Shown: piece by piece, positions 8,947 through 18,839 of the stretch | Numbering within the stretch: position 1 is the stretch's first letter | How the letters are laid out: each line of letters starts with the position of its first letter | NCBI RefSeq assembly: GCF_025399895.1 | Contig: NZ_JAODUA010000001.1 | Span: 744,001 to 808,000 of the forward strand | Reading direction: 5' to 3' | DNA: 64,000 nucleotides | Source of the DNA: Streptomyces sp. ASQP_92 | Lineage (GTDB): Bacteria > Actinomycetota > Actinomycetes > Streptomycetales > Streptomycetaceae | The notes under the pieces: model-generated | Databases searched by the model: none | Told to the model about the DNA's origin: nothing | Seen by the model: only the letters and a program-made list of their open reading frames with translations | Translations under genes and position numbers: made by a program

Positions 8947-9468
8947 CTAGGGGCGCTCCTCGTCGAGGTGCTCGTGGCGCGCCTTCCAGTACGGGTTGTC
9001 GTGCGGCAGGAAGCCGGTGACGCGCCCGTACATCCCGAACACCATCAGCAGCAGCCCGACCACGAAGCTGAACAGCACGTTCTGCATCCTGAAGGCCAGG
9101 AAATTGCGCGAGGTGTCGAGCAGGGCCAGATTCACGAACCCGCTCACCAGGAACAGGACGCCGAGGACGATGTTGAGCGTCGAGGCGAAGTTGCCGCCCC
9201 TGACCATCCCGTACAGGAGCAGCAGGCCCACGACGATGGACAGCACGCTCAGCGCGCCATTGGTGCTGAGCCCGGCGACGGTGTCACCGCCGGTGTCGAA
9301 GAAGCCGATCTGATGGACCAGACCGAGGATGCCGAAGATCATCAGGATGATGCCCATGGCACCGGCACCGAAGCGGTAGACGCTGTTGAGACGGTGGTCG
9401 ATCGGCAGGTGCTCGTTGAGCGAGACGCGGCTGTGGTTGATGCGCTGCGAGATCGTATGGGTGGCCAT
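8947..9468 (-). CDS. DUF4383 four-helix membrane protein
   Basis: 173 residues. After a polar N-terminus (MATHTISQRINHSR) come four hydrophobic segments, at about 35-60, 80-103, 110-130 and 137-158: VYRFGAGAMGIILMIFG, LSVLSIVVGLLLLYGMV, LNIVLGVLFLVSGFVNL and FSFVVGLLLMVFGMYG. This matches DUF4383, a small actinobacterial membrane family without known function. The C-terminal RHEHLDEERP is cytoplasmic-like. ATG at 9468 has GAGGAGGG upstream; longer versions lack a ribosome-binding site. Confidence 0.85.
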   Translation of the reverse strand: MATHTISQRINHSRVSLNEHLPIDHRLNSVYRFGAGAMGIILMIFGILGLVHQIGFFDTGGDTVAGLSTNGALSVLSIVVGLLLLYGMVRGGNFASTLNIVLGVLFLVSGFVNLALLDTSRNFLAFRMQNVLFSFVVGLLLMVFGMYGRVTGFLPHDNPYWKARHEHLDEERP

Positions 9469-9581
9469 AGTGGGAGCCCTCCTCGTCCCTGGGCACGCGC
9501 GTACGTACTCAAGGATCCGCCCGGGCGGGGCCCGCAACAACTCAGCGGTGCGCGGCCCGGCCGATGGCTCCGGGGCAGGGC

Positions 9582-10943
9582 TCAGGCGCCGTGGCCGAGT
9601 TCCTCCCGGATGCCGGCCACCACCTGGGACACGGCCCGGCGCACCGCCTCGGTCTCGGTCAGGAAGTGCCAGTAGTCGGGGTGGCGGCCTTCGAGCGTGG
9701 CGATCGCCCGGTCCAGGCGCGCCACGGAGTCGTCGAGCGGCCGGGCGTGCCGGGGGTCGGGGGTGGTGCGGCCGGACATCGCGAGACGCTGGGCGTCGCG
9801 GATCGCGAACCGGGTGCGCTGGATCTCCTGCTGCGGGTCCTTGGAGACGGCGTTGAGCCGCTGGAGCCGGTCGCCGGCGGCCGATACGGCCTCGTCCGTG
9901 GCGTTCAGCAGCGCCCGCACCGTACTGAGCCGCGAGGTCGCGTCCGCCCAGCGCTGCTCGTCGCGCGCCGCGGCCGCCTCCTTGAGCTTGTCCTCCGCCT
10001 GTCGTACGGAGACGGCGGCCTGCTCGGGCACCTGCTGAAGGTCCTGCCAGCAGGCGGCGGTGAAGCGCCGGCGCAGCTCGCTCAGGATCGGGTCGACGTT
10101 GCCGGCCCGGGTGGTGAGTGCCTGGGCGCGGGTGCGCAGCGACACCAGCCTGCGGTCGATCTCGGCGGCCTTGGCAGGGAGCTGCTCGGCCTCGGCCCGC
10201 ACCGCCTCGGCGTCCCGCAGCACCCGGTCCGCGCGCTGGAGCGTCTCGGGCACGCCGTGTTGCCCCGCGCCCTGGTTGAGCTTGGTCAGCTCCGGTGCGA
10301 GCGAGGCGAGCCGGGCCGCGAGGTCGTCGGCGCGCAGCCCCTCGGCGCGTGCCGCGTCCAGGGCGGTGCTGGCCCCGAGCAGCGCGTGCCGGGCCCGCTC
10401 GACGGCGGGGGCGAGCCGGGCGAGCTGGGTCTCGGCGGTGTCCAGCAGGGGCCGCAGGCTCTGCTCGAAGCGGTCGAGCTCGCCCTTGACCCGGACGAGC
10501 TCGTCCTTGGCGGCGGCCAGCTCCGCGCGCGCCCGCGAGGCGACGGAGGCGTCCAGATCGTCCCGGTCCAGGTCGTGCGCGTCCACCGCGTTGATGTACT
10601 GGTTGGAGACCTCGTCGATACGGCGCCCGAGGGCCGCGAAGTCGTCGACGGCCCGACGGGCACCGGGCGAACTGTCCACGGCCATGATCGTCTCGATGGA
10701 GATCCGCAGGTCGCGCTGGGCGGTGTCGAGCTCGTAGAAGGCGGCCGCCGCGGCGTCCTTGGCGGCCTGCGCCTCCGCCCGCAGGCTTTCGCCGCGCCCC
10801 CCGAACCAGCGACGCGTGCCACCCCCGGCGAAAGCGCCGGGCAGCGCCATGGCGCCGAGCACCACGGGAAACGCGATCAGCGCCAGCACGTCCCGGACGG
10901 TGGCACCCGCTCTGCTGTCAGGCCGCGCGTGTGTCCCCGTCAC
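9582..10943 (-). CDS. Membrane-anchored coiled-coil protein, unrecognised
   Basis: 453 residues. One N-terminal membrane segment (VLALIAFPVVLGAMALPGAF, about residues 18-37) is followed by ~400 residues of Ala/Glu/Arg/Leu heptads, predicted as long coiled coil, with three short breaks. No enzymatic motif is visible. The end (HPDYWHFLTETEAVRRAVSQ) is the least repetitive part. GTG at 10943 has GGGAGAGGGA immediately before it. The layout recalls phage-shock or DivIVA-interacting scaffold proteins, but I do not recognise the family. It is probably a cytoplasmic-facing scaffold. Confidence 0.7.
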   Translation of the reverse strand: MTGTHARPDSRAGATVRDVLALIAFPVVLGAMALPGAFAGGGTRRWFGGRGESLRAEAQAAKDAAAAAFYELDTAQRDLRISIETIMAVDSSPGARRAVDDFAALGRRIDEVSNQYINAVDAHDLDRDDLDASVASRARAELAAAKDELVRVKGELDRFEQSLRPLLDTAETQLARLAPAVERARHALLGASTALDAARAEGLRADDLAARLASLAPELTKLNQGAGQHGVPETLQRADRVLRDAEAVRAEAEQLPAKAAEIDRRLVSLRTRAQALTTRAGNVDPILSELRRRFTAACWQDLQQVPEQAAVSVRQAEDKLKEAAAARDEQRWADATSRLSTVRALLNATDEAVSAAGDRLQRLNAVSKDPQQEIQRTRFAIRDAQRLAMSGRTTPDPRHARPLDDSVARLDRAIATLEGRHPDYWHFLTETEAVRRAVSQVVAGIREELGHGA

Positions 10944-11048
10944 ATCCCTCTCCCGTGCTGGTCGCCCTGCGGGTCCATTCTCCCACCAGCCAAGGACGAA
11001 CACACGGCCCGGTCAGTTCACGGTTCTGCCTGTTCTTCTTGGGCCCAG

Positions 11049-11064
11049 GGAGCCGGAGGGCTCC
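11049..11064 (-). terminator. Short hairpin after the DUF4097 lipoprotein
   Basis: GGAGCC-GGAG-GGCTCC, a perfect 6-bp stem with a 4-base loop, starts 26 bp beyond the stop of the gene at 11090-11848. It lacks a U-tract, as is common in high-GC actinobacteria. Confidence 0.4.
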
Positions 11065-11089
11065 GCCCGTCGAAGGCGGCGCCTCCCGC

Positions 11090-11848
11090 TCACCCGTTGC
11101 GGACGGTGACCCGGCCGTTGTCACTGCGGGCGGTCAGCACATGGGTACTGGAATCGGAGCGGGCGACGGTGACGTCGACGCGGCCGTCGTCGGCGCCGGC
11201 GGTCACCTTGTAGGCGTCCTTCGGCACGGCGAGATCGACGCGGCCGTCGTCGCTGGTGGCCTCCACGCTGTCCGGCACGACGGCGAAGGCCAGGCTCACC
11301 CGGCCGTTGTCGGAGGCGGCCCGCACGGTCTTCGCGCGCAGGCCCTCGCCCTCGATCCGCCCGTTGCGCGAGGTGAGGTCCAGGGGCCCGGCGGAGTCCT
11401 TGACGCTGACCCGGCCGTTGTCGGAGCCGATCTTCAGCGGGGTCTCGAAGCCGCTCGCCTCGACCCGCCCGTCGTCATTGCGGACCGTCACCGCGACACC
11501 GCGCGGCACCGTGACCTCGTGGCGGGCGCCGCAGTTCTTGAGGACCCCGCTGCACTTCACGGTGAGGCGGAGCGTGCCCTGTTCGAGCCGCCAGTCGGCG
11601 TCGGGCCCGCTGCCGAAGGCGACCCAGCCGTCGACCTGCCGAGCGACCTCGACGTTCTTCACATCGGCCGGCCGCACCACGACCGTGGAACTGCCGCCTT
11701 CGATGGTCAGCGCCTTACCGGCGAAGGCGAAGCTCTTGTGCTCGACGGGCGCGTTCGCCGGGTCGGAACTCCCGCACCCGGCCAGCGCCAGTGCGAGAAC
11801 ACCGGCCCCGACGGCGGCGATGAGCGCGGTGCGACTGTGAAAACCCAT
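11090..11848 (-). CDS. DUF4097-type beta-repeat lipoprotein
   Basis: 252 residues. A lipoprotein signal peptide (TALIAAVGAGVLALALAGC, lipobox LAGC with Cys at about 27) is followed by a DUF4097-type right-handed beta structure. Seven spaced copies of a (S/N/A)D(D/N)GRV motif occur between about residues 128 and the C-terminus, one per strand turn. Such proteins are exported and anchored outside the membrane and are often linked to envelope-stress sensing; the function is unknown. ATG 11848 was chosen because it begins the signal peptide (MGFHSRTAL). Confidence 0.85.
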   Translation of the reverse strand: MGFHSRTALIAAVGAGVLALALAGCGSSDPANAPVEHKSFAFAGKALTIEGGSSTVVVRPADVKNVEVARQVDGWVAFGSGPDADWRLEQGTLRLTVKCSGVLKNCGARHEVTVPRGVAVTVRNDDGRVEASGFETPLKIGSDNGRVSVKDSAGPLDLTSRNGRIEGEGLRAKTVRAASDNGRVSLAFAVVPDSVEATSDDGRVDLAVPKDAYKVTAGADDGRVDVTVARSDSSTHVLTARSDNGRVTVRNG

Positions 11849-11947
11849 GGCGATGATCCCCCGATGACGTGCGAGCCGTACGTGCGACGGCCGTACGCCC
11901 ACGGTACGAAGCGACCCGGCGGCGCGCGCTGGAGCCTGCTACCGAAT

Positions 11948-11976
11948 AGGAGGGGGTGCTACCCCCACCCCCTCCT
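11948..11976. other. Strong 11-bp hairpin between lipoprotein and tRNA genes
   Basis: AGGAGGGGGTG and CACCCCCTCCT form a perfect 11-bp stem around a 7-base loop. It sits in the divergent gap 11849-12043, 99 bp upstream of the lipoprotein start and 67 bp before the tRNA. No gene reads into it from either side, so an ordinary terminator role is not obvious. Confidence 0.7.
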
Positions 11977-11997
11977 CCACCCCGCCCGCAATCGGGT

Positions 11998-12028
11998 TTG
12001 CGGGGGCACCCCGTGGGCCATGTACGCT
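11998..12028 (+). promoter_or_regulatory. Possible tRNA-Val promoter
   Basis: TTGCGG at 11998-12003 and TACGCT at 12023-12028 (extended -10, TGTACGCT) are separated by 19 bases, with the tRNA starting 16 bp further on. The -10 fits TAnnnT; the -35 and spacing are weak. Confidence 0.35.
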
Positions 12029-12043
12029 GGTCCCTCATCCCAC

Positions 12044-12118
12044 GGGTGTGTAGCTCAGGGGTAGAGCGCTGCTCTTACAAAGCAGATGTCGGCGGTTCGA
12101 AACCGTCCACGCCCACCA
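12044..12118 (+). tRNA. tRNA-Val (anticodon TAC)
   Basis: A full cloverleaf can be folded by eye. The acceptor stem pairs GGGTGTG with CACGCCC (one G-T pair), D stem GCTC/GAGC, anticodon stem CTGCT/AGCAG with loop CTTACAA giving anticodon TAC (valine, GTA codons), variable ATGTC, T stem GGCGG/CCGTC with TTCGAAA loop. The discriminator base A is followed by an encoded CCA at 12116-12118. No integrase or duplicated tRNA 3' end was seen nearby, so the tRNA shows no sign of use as an integration site here. Confidence 0.96.
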
Positions 12119-12121
12119 GCA

Positions 12122-12157
12122 CGAAGGCCCCTCGCCGATCTTGGCGGGGGGCCTTCG
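12122..12157 (+). terminator. tRNA-Val terminator hairpin
   Basis: CGAAGGCCCCTCGCC and GGCGGGGGGCCTTCG pair around GATCTT to make a long GC-rich stem 4 bp after the tRNA CCA end. It is the expected transcription end of the tRNA. Confidence 0.75.
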
Positions 12158-12739
12158 GCATCGCCCCTGTGCCCGCCCGATCCGGTGACCGGCCCGACCG
12201 GCGCCGTGCTTCGTCCATGGCCCCATGCTCGTGCAGTACAGAGGCCCAAGTGCGCCTGATCCTGCGGCCGTTGAGGGAGCCGTGCAGTCAGCCGAACGCG
12301 CCGCCCCCCGCCTCACCGCTTCTTGCGGATGGCACTCAGGGGTTCCCCAAGGGAGACATTCCGCTGACCCGTTCACGTCGCCCCGGCCCGCGCCAAGACC
12401 GGACCCTGCCCTGGAGCCATGGCCGGTGCCAAGCTCGTTTCGGGGGCGTCGTCACACTCACACCCACCGCAGCGGGAAGCCCCGCCGGGGTGCGGACGGG
12501 GCTTCTCGGCCGGCGGCGTGGCGTGCTCGGGGTCGACGCCCGGCGCCGGGGTTCGGCGGGTCAGGAGCGGGGAGGACTCCGCCGGATGGCCGAGATTACG
12601 CCTGCGCTTGGCTGGAACGTAACCCCTGTGCATGATGAGGCGCCGACGAATTCACGGGACGCCGAGGTGGCGGGGTCGGCGGGTGCTCCCGGTGGGGCGC
12701 GGGCCGTGGCCCGGCGGGGGAGAGGGAGTGGGGTGCGGG
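12158..12739. other. Gene-free stretch after tRNA, with one hairpin
   Basis: No open frame here has a credible start, codon bias or recognisable product. One structured element is visible: GAAGCCCCG (12476-12484) pairs with CGGGGCTTC (12497-12505). The 3' end provides the purine-rich leader of the next gene. I see nothing else. Confidence 0.55.
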
Positions 12740-13348
12740 GTGGCCGGAGAGAGAGGGCTGCGGCGGGCGTACGCGCGGGCGTGCGGGGCCGAGCCCAGCT
12801 ACGGGGAGGTCGGCGCCACCGGCGGGAGCGCGCTGCCCGGCGGGTACCGGGTGTTCCGGCGGCGGATCCGGGTCGGGTACGGGCAGGACGCCTTCGAGCG
12901 GGCCGGGGCGTACGTGCTGAGCTGGGGGGTTCAGCGCGGCGCCGGGTTCGGGGTGTACCCGGGGACCCCCGCCGTGCCGGGCGCCACCACGCTCGTCGTG
13001 CTGCGACCGTCGAGGCGCTCCCGGCCGCGGCCGGGAGGAACGGCAGCGCTGCCCCGGCTGCCGTGGCCCCGCCTGGTCATCCCGTGCCGCGTCGTGTGGA
13101 CCGTACGCGCCGCCGAACGCATCGGCTTCGCCTACGGCACCCTGCCCGGGCACCCCGAGTGCGGCGAGGAGTCGTTCGTCGTGGGGCGGGAGGCCGACGG
13201 GCTCGTCTGGTTCGAGGTCGCCGCGTTCTCCCGGCCCGCACGCTGGTTCGCCCGGCTCGGCGGGCCCCTCACCAGGCTGTTCCAGGATCTCGCCACCCGG
13301 CGCTATCTCCTGGCCGTGGCCGCCGCCGTGCGTGAGGGAAGCCACTGA
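12740..13348 (+). CDS. DUF1990 family protein
   Basis: 202 residues from GTG at 12740. The sequence AYARACGAEPSYGEVGAT, YRVFRRRIRVGYGQDAFERA, a central VVWTVRAAERIGFAYGTLPGHPECGEESF block (quoted in part) and the end FQDLATRRYLLAVAAAV match DUF1990, a small lipocalin/START-like family related to yeast YOR114W-type proteins. GFAYGTLPGHPECGEE is the family's most conserved segment. Function unknown. A GTG 12 bases earlier (12728) has a better placed GGGGGAGAGGGA site and is an alternative; the ATG at 12632 would add an Arg/Gly-rich extension and is unlikely. Confidence 0.8.
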   Translation: MAGERGLRRAYARACGAEPSYGEVGATGGSALPGGYRVFRRRIRVGYGQDAFERAGAYVLSWGVQRGAGFGVYPGTPAVPGATTLVVLRPSRRSRPRPGGTAALPRLPWPRLVIPCRVVWTVRAAERIGFAYGTLPGHPECGEESFVVGREADGLVWFEVAAFSRPARWFARLGGPLTRLFQDLATRRYLLAVAAAVREGSH

Positions 13349-13448
13349 AGGGAACGCGAGCGGGGCGCGCCTCGTCTCTCCGGGAGGTGCGAGGACGTAC
13401 AGGAGGCGGTGACACACTGGCCGCTCGTTCGGTGAAGGGAAGCTGGTC

Positions 13449-14540
13449 GTGGCGATGATGCGGAATCTGCGGAGGGCGGTGCGCCGCTCCTACCGGCGGA
13501 CCGTCGACCTCAGCCATCCGGTGCGCTCTCCTCTGGGAAGCGCCGTCGTCAACTGTGCCGTGTACGTCGACGGCGTACGGCAGAAGGACGACTGCCCCGC
13601 CGAGGAGGCGCTGCGGCGGGTGCGCCGGCTGGGCGACGGGGCCTTCGTATGGATCGGGCTCCAGGAGCCCACCCAGGAGGAGTTCGCGGGGCTCGCGGAA
13701 CTGTTCGGGCTGCACCGGCTGGCCGTGCAGGACGCCGTCACCGCGCACCAGCGCCCCAAGGTCGTGCCGTACGACGACACCCTGTTCTCCGTGTTCAAGA
13801 CGTGCCGCTACGTCGAGCACGAGGAACTCACCGAGACCAGCGAAGTGGTGGACACCGGCGAGCTGATGGTGTTCACCGGCACCGACTTCGTCATCACCGT
13901 GCGGCACGGCTGCCACGGCTCGCTCGGACCGCTGCGCGAGGAGCTGGAACGCGAGGGCGAGCGGCTCGCCAAGGGGCCGTCGGCGGTGCTGCACGCCGTC
14001 GCCGACCATGTCGTGGACGACTACCTCGCCGTCATCGAGGCCATGCAGAGCGACATGGACGCGGTCGAGACCGCCGTCTTCGCCCAGAACGCGGGACGGG
14101 GCGACGCCGGCCGGATCTACCAGCTCAAGCGCGAACTCCTCGAACTGAAGCGGGCGGTGGCGCCGCTGGCCCGGCCCCTGCAAAGGCTCGCCGGTGAAGA
14201 AGTGCCCGCCATCGACCCCGAGGTCAGGCCGTACTTCCGGGACGTCACCGACCACCTGCTCCGCACCACCGAACAGATGGCCGCCTTCGACGGGCTGCTG
14301 GACTCCATACTCCAGGCCCACCTCGCCCAGGTCACGGTGGCCCAGAACGAGGACATGCGGAAGATCACGGCGTGGGCGGCCATCGTCGCCGTGCCGACCA
14401 TGGTCTGCGGCATCTACGGCATGAACTTCGAGAACATGCCCGAACTGCACTGGCGTTACGGCTACTTCATGGCGCTCGGGCTCATGGCGGTCGCCTGCGG
14501 CGTCATCCACCGCGGGTTTCGCCGCAACGGCTGGCTCTAG
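13449..14540 (+). CDS. corA: CorA-family divalent cation (Mg2+/Co2+) channel
   Basis: 363 residues. The CorA layout is clear: a mixed alpha/beta cytoplasmic domain with FVWIGLQEPTQEEF and LAVQDAVTAHQRPKV, a long stalk helix (residues ~190-300, DDYLAVIEAMQSDMDAVE), then two C-terminal membrane helices with the selectivity motif Y323-G-M-N326 between them, continuing NFENMPEL. CorA works as a homopentamer in the plasma membrane. GTG 13449 begins MAMMRNLRRAVRRSYRR. It is a single transcription unit between the DUF1990 gene and a convergent S4 protein. Confidence 0.93.
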   Translation: MAMMRNLRRAVRRSYRRTVDLSHPVRSPLGSAVVNCAVYVDGVRQKDDCPAEEALRRVRRLGDGAFVWIGLQEPTQEEFAGLAELFGLHRLAVQDAVTAHQRPKVVPYDDTLFSVFKTCRYVEHEELTETSEVVDTGELMVFTGTDFVITVRHGCHGSLGPLREELEREGERLAKGPSAVLHAVADHVVDDYLAVIEAMQSDMDAVETAVFAQNAGRGDAGRIYQLKRELLELKRAVAPLARPLQRLAGEEVPAIDPEVRPYFRDVTDHLLRTTEQMAAFDGLLDSILQAHLAQVTVAQNEDMRKITAWAAIVAVPTMVCGIYGMNFENMPELHWRYGYFMALGLMAVACGVIHRGFRRNGWL

Positions 14541-14655
14541 CCGTCGGGCCTCCGGGCGGGCCGGAAGCGCCGGGCCCCCCGGCGGGCGGAAGCGGCGGGC
14601 CTCCGGGCGGGCGGAAGGCGGCGGGCCTCCGGGCGGGCCGGAAGCCGTCAGGGCC
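14541..14655. repeat. GC-rich direct repeats in a convergent gap
   Basis: Four degenerate 25-29-bp units containing GGGCCTCCGGGCGGGC followed by CGGAAG or GGAAG fill the 160-bp gap between the corA stop and the S4 gene stop. The composition is almost entirely G and C. It may act as a bidirectional terminator; I cannot choose a single stem. Confidence 0.6.
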
Positions 14656-14700
14656 CGGGCGGACCGGCCGCCCACCCCGCCGCTTGCGCGCACACGGCCC

Positions 14701-15126
14701 TCAGCCCGCGGTGCGGCGGCTCTCCGCGAGGCCGCGCAGGCGCTCCATCTCGCGCCGGTCACGCTTGGTGGGCCGGCCCAGACCTCGGTCGCGTACGCCG
14801 ACGGCCAGGGCGTCCGCGCGAGGCGGAGGCGGCGGGCTGTTGTCGATGTACGCCTCGGCGGCGACCGGCGCGCCGACCCGCTTGCGCAGCAGCTGGACGA
14901 CCTTGACGATCCGCTCCCGCCCGTCCATGCGCAGCCGCACCTCGTCGCCGACCCTCACCTGGTGGGCGGCCTTCACGCGCTCGCCGTTGACCTGGACGTG
15001 CCCGGCCCGGCAGGCGGTGCCCGCCTGCGAGCGCGTCTTGGTGAGCCGGACCGACCAGATCCAGCTGTCGACGCGTACGGGGCCGGTACCTGTGCCGGTG
15101 GTGGTGCCGTTCGCTGCTTGGGCCAT
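14701..15126 (-). CDS. S4-domain RNA-binding protein (HslR/Hsp15-like)
   Basis: 141 residues. After a Gly/Thr-rich start comes an S4 domain at about residues 18-75: VRVDSWIWSVRLTKTRSQA, GHVQVNGERVKAAHQVRVGDEV. The C-terminal RPTKRDRREMERLRGL is basic. This matches the ribosome-associated heat-shock protein 15 family, which binds nascent-chain-bearing 50S subunits. ATG 15126 follows from the need to start just before the S4 domain; upstream extension runs into the convergent promoter area of the DUF2277 gene. Confidence 0.87.
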   Translation of the reverse strand: MAQAANGTTTGTGTGPVRVDSWIWSVRLTKTRSQAGTACRAGHVQVNGERVKAAHQVRVGDEVRLRMDGRERIVKVVQLLRKRVGAPVAAEAYIDNSPPPPPRADALAVGVRDRGLGRPTKRDRREMERLRGLAESRRTAG

Positions 15127-15306
15127 GCCCCCGACTCTAATCGGCGGGCGCGGCGGGGCCTCGCGGTTTTTGGACGCGGAGGGCGCCGGGCTGTCGCCCG
15201 GGGGACGGGGACTCGCTGAGCCATTGCCCAGGGGGTCGGCCCCCGGGGAGCGGGCGGGCGAGGCGGACCCGGGCCCGTTGTCAGTGGTGTCGGTCACACT
15301 GGGGGC

Positions 15307-15540
15307 ATGTGCAGAAGCATCAAGACGCTGAGGCCGCCGGCCATGCCGGAGGAGGCCACCGAGGACGACATCAGGGCCGCCGCCCTGCAATACGTGCGCA
15401 AGGTGTCCGGCTTCCGGGCGCCCGCCGAGCACAACCGGGAGGTCTTCGAGCGCGCGGTGGACGAGATAACCGAGGCCACCCGCGAGCTCCTCGCCCATCT
15501 GGAGGTGCGCGGCGCGGGCAGCACGCGGAAGACGGCGTAA
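15307..15540 (+). CDS. DUF2277 small protein
   Basis: 77 residues starting MCRSIKTLRPPAMPEEATEDD, then IRAAALQYVRKVSGF and a RPxExNREVFERAVDEI-type end. This is the DUF2277 signature, a short all-helical cytoplasmic family found widely in actinobacteria and other phyla without assigned function. The conserved Cys2 and Lys6 are present. It is transcribed divergently from the S4 gene. Confidence 0.88.
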   Translation: MCRSIKTLRPPAMPEEATEDDIRAAALQYVRKVSGFRAPAEHNREVFERAVDEITEATRELLAHLEVRGAGSTRKTA

Positions 15541-15578
15541 CCGGCCCAGGTGGAGGGGTCGGCCGGCGGGCCCCCGGG

Positions 15579-16214
15579 TCAGGACGCCGGGGTCGGCGCC
15601 GGTATCGGGCGTTTGACGACGTACGCCGCCAGCGCGCCCGCCGCGAAGAGGGCGAGCAGGGAGACCGCCGTGCCCAGCCAGGTCGCGCCCAGCCACTGCC
15701 CGCCGAAGTAGCCGAGCCCCACGCTGTACGTCGCCCAGGCCACGCCCGCCAACGCCGACCAGGGCAGGAACTCCCGGATCTTGCGGTGCGCCGCGCCCGC
15801 GCCGAGCGAGACGACGGAGCGTCCGGCGGGGGCGAAGCGCGCGATGACGACGAGGCCGCCGCCTCCCCGGCTGAGCGCCAGGCCCAGTCGCTCCTGGGCC
15901 CGCGTCAGCCGGCGGGAGCGGGCGATCGCGCGTTCCAGGCGGGCGCCGCCGCGTCGGGCGAGGCGGTAGGCGACCAGGTCGCCCAGGACGGAGGCGGTGG
16001 CGGCGCAGGCGGCGAGGGTGAAGAGATCGGCGTGGCCGGCCCCGGGGACGGCTCCCGCGCCCGCCTCCGTGGCCGATCCCGCGGCCGTGGTCGCCGCCGT
16101 GATCACGAGCACCCCGCTGGGCAGCACCGGAAGGAAGACATCGAGCAGGACGGAGAGGGTGACGACGGCGTAGATCCAGGGGCTGGACGTCAACGCCCCC
16201 ACACTCTCCAGCAC
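15579..16214 (-). CDS. DedA-family membrane protein
   Basis: 211 residues from GTG 16214, which has GAGGAG 6 bases upstream. The N-terminal half has the re-entrant DedA/VTT pattern (YAVVTLSVLLDVFLPVLPS) and the centre has the family's FAPAGRSVVSLGAGAA region (consensus R-F-x-P-x-x-R) and a WSALAGVAWATYSVGLGYFGG helix. DedA proteins are lipid scramblase/undecaprenyl-phosphate flippase relatives in the plasma membrane. The usual Glu in the first half is not obvious here; D at LLDVFLP may substitute. Confidence 0.8.
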   Translation of the reverse strand: MLESVGALTSSPWIYAVVTLSVLLDVFLPVLPSGVLVITAATTAAGSATEAGAGAVPGAGHADLFTLAACAATASVLGDLVAYRLARRGGARLERAIARSRRLTRAQERLGLALSRGGGGLVVIARFAPAGRSVVSLGAGAAHRKIREFLPWSALAGVAWATYSVGLGYFGGQWLGATWLGTAVSLLALFAAGALAAYVVKRPIPAPTPAS

Positions 16215-16407
16215 GTTCGCTCCTCTGCGGCTTGTCGGTTCCCCGGACGGTGAATACCGCGGTGTCGCGGGGAAGCGGCAGGGGGCGGCGGTACAGCCGT
16301 ACAGCGTACGCCCGGGCCCCGGGACGTTTCTGCCAGGGGTGGGTGGTGTTCCGGTGGGGGGACGGTCGAGCGCGGGGCCGGATCGGTACGGCCCGCGTCC
16401 TGACATG

Positions 16408-16446
16408 CCGCTGCCCGGAGTTCGGGACCTGAACTCCGGGCAGCGG
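16408..16446. terminator. 16-bp perfect hairpin between dedA- and doxX-like genes
   Basis: CCGCTGCCCGGAGTTC and GAACTCCGGGCAGCGG pair without mismatch around the loop GGGACCT. It lies 69 bp beyond the stop of the DoxX gene (minus strand) in the 300-bp gap 16215-16514, and it is the strongest simple hairpin I see in the window. The rest of the gap holds only the leader of the DedA gene. Confidence 0.8.
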
Positions 16447-16514
16447 GACGGGCGTTGGAGGCGCGGGCGCCGGACGATGGAGTCGGCCGGGAGGCGTGCG
16501 CGGTGACCTTCGGC

Positions 16515-16973
16515 TCAGGCGGCGACGCTCTCGCGCTGCGCGTCGGCGGCCGGCCGCGCGGTGCGCCGGGCGCCGAGGAGCTGGTCGAGCGCGAGCGCGC
16601 CGGGACCGGTGAAGACCAGGAGCAGGAACGCCCAGCAGTACATGGCGGAGGCCTCGCCGCCGTTCTGCAACGGCAGCACCGCGTTCGACTGGTGGACGCT
16701 GAAGTAGGCGTACGCCATCGAGCCGGACGAGATCAGGGCGGCGGGGCGGGTCAGGAGACCGGTCAGCACCAGGACACCACCGACGAGCTGGATCACGGCG
16801 GCGTACCAGCCGGGCCAGGTGCCCGCGGGGATCGAGCCGCCGCCCATGGCGCCGCCGAAGACGCCGAACAGGGAGGCCGCGCCGTGGCAGGCGAAGAGAA
16901 GGCCGATGACTATGCGGAACAGGGCGAGCGCGTAGGGGCGCGCGCGCTCGGCATCGAGCGTGGGGGAGGCCAT
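16515..16973 (-). CDS. DoxX-family membrane protein
   Basis: 152 residues with four membrane helices: ALALFRIVIGLLFACHGAASL, WYAAVIQLVGGVLVLTGL, ALISSGSMAYAYF and YCWAFLLLVFTGPGALALD. The order and the R-I-x-x-G-L-L-F-x-x-H-G start match DoxX. Family members are small membrane subunits linked to thiol/redox stress and quinone chemistry. Solitary gene; its promoter region (16974-17055) contains the AT-richest bases in this part of the window and a weak iron-box-like site. Confidence 0.87.
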   Translation of the reverse strand: MASPTLDAERARPYALALFRIVIGLLFACHGAASLFGVFGGAMGGGSIPAGTWPGWYAAVIQLVGGVLVLTGLLTRPAALISSGSMAYAYFSVHQSNAVLPLQNGGEASAMYCWAFLLLVFTGPGALALDQLLGARRTARPAADAQRESVAA

Positions 16974-17055
16974 GGGGGGCTCCTTCGGTTGGGGACGTGA
17001 CCGATGGGATGCACAGGTTAGGCAGGCCTCACTAGTGCTTGCAAGTTCAACATTC

Positions 17056-18732
<1,677 letters not shown>

Positions 18733-18839
18733 GTGGTGCCCCCTCCGTCGCCGTCCGTTCGTACGGTACGGAACGACGGAGGGGTGCGACAGGTTTCAAC
18801 GCCCGTCCGGTCCAAGGGAGTTGAGCTGCTGGGCCGCCC

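Noticed and set aside
12044..12118. tRNA-Val as attachment site of an integrated element
   Set aside because: No integrase, no second copy of the tRNA 3' end and no change of composition was seen to the right of it.
12225..12635. Open frames in the stretch after the tRNA
   Set aside because: They have no ribosome-binding site and compositionally biased translations rich in Arg, Pro and Ala; no homologous family came to mind.
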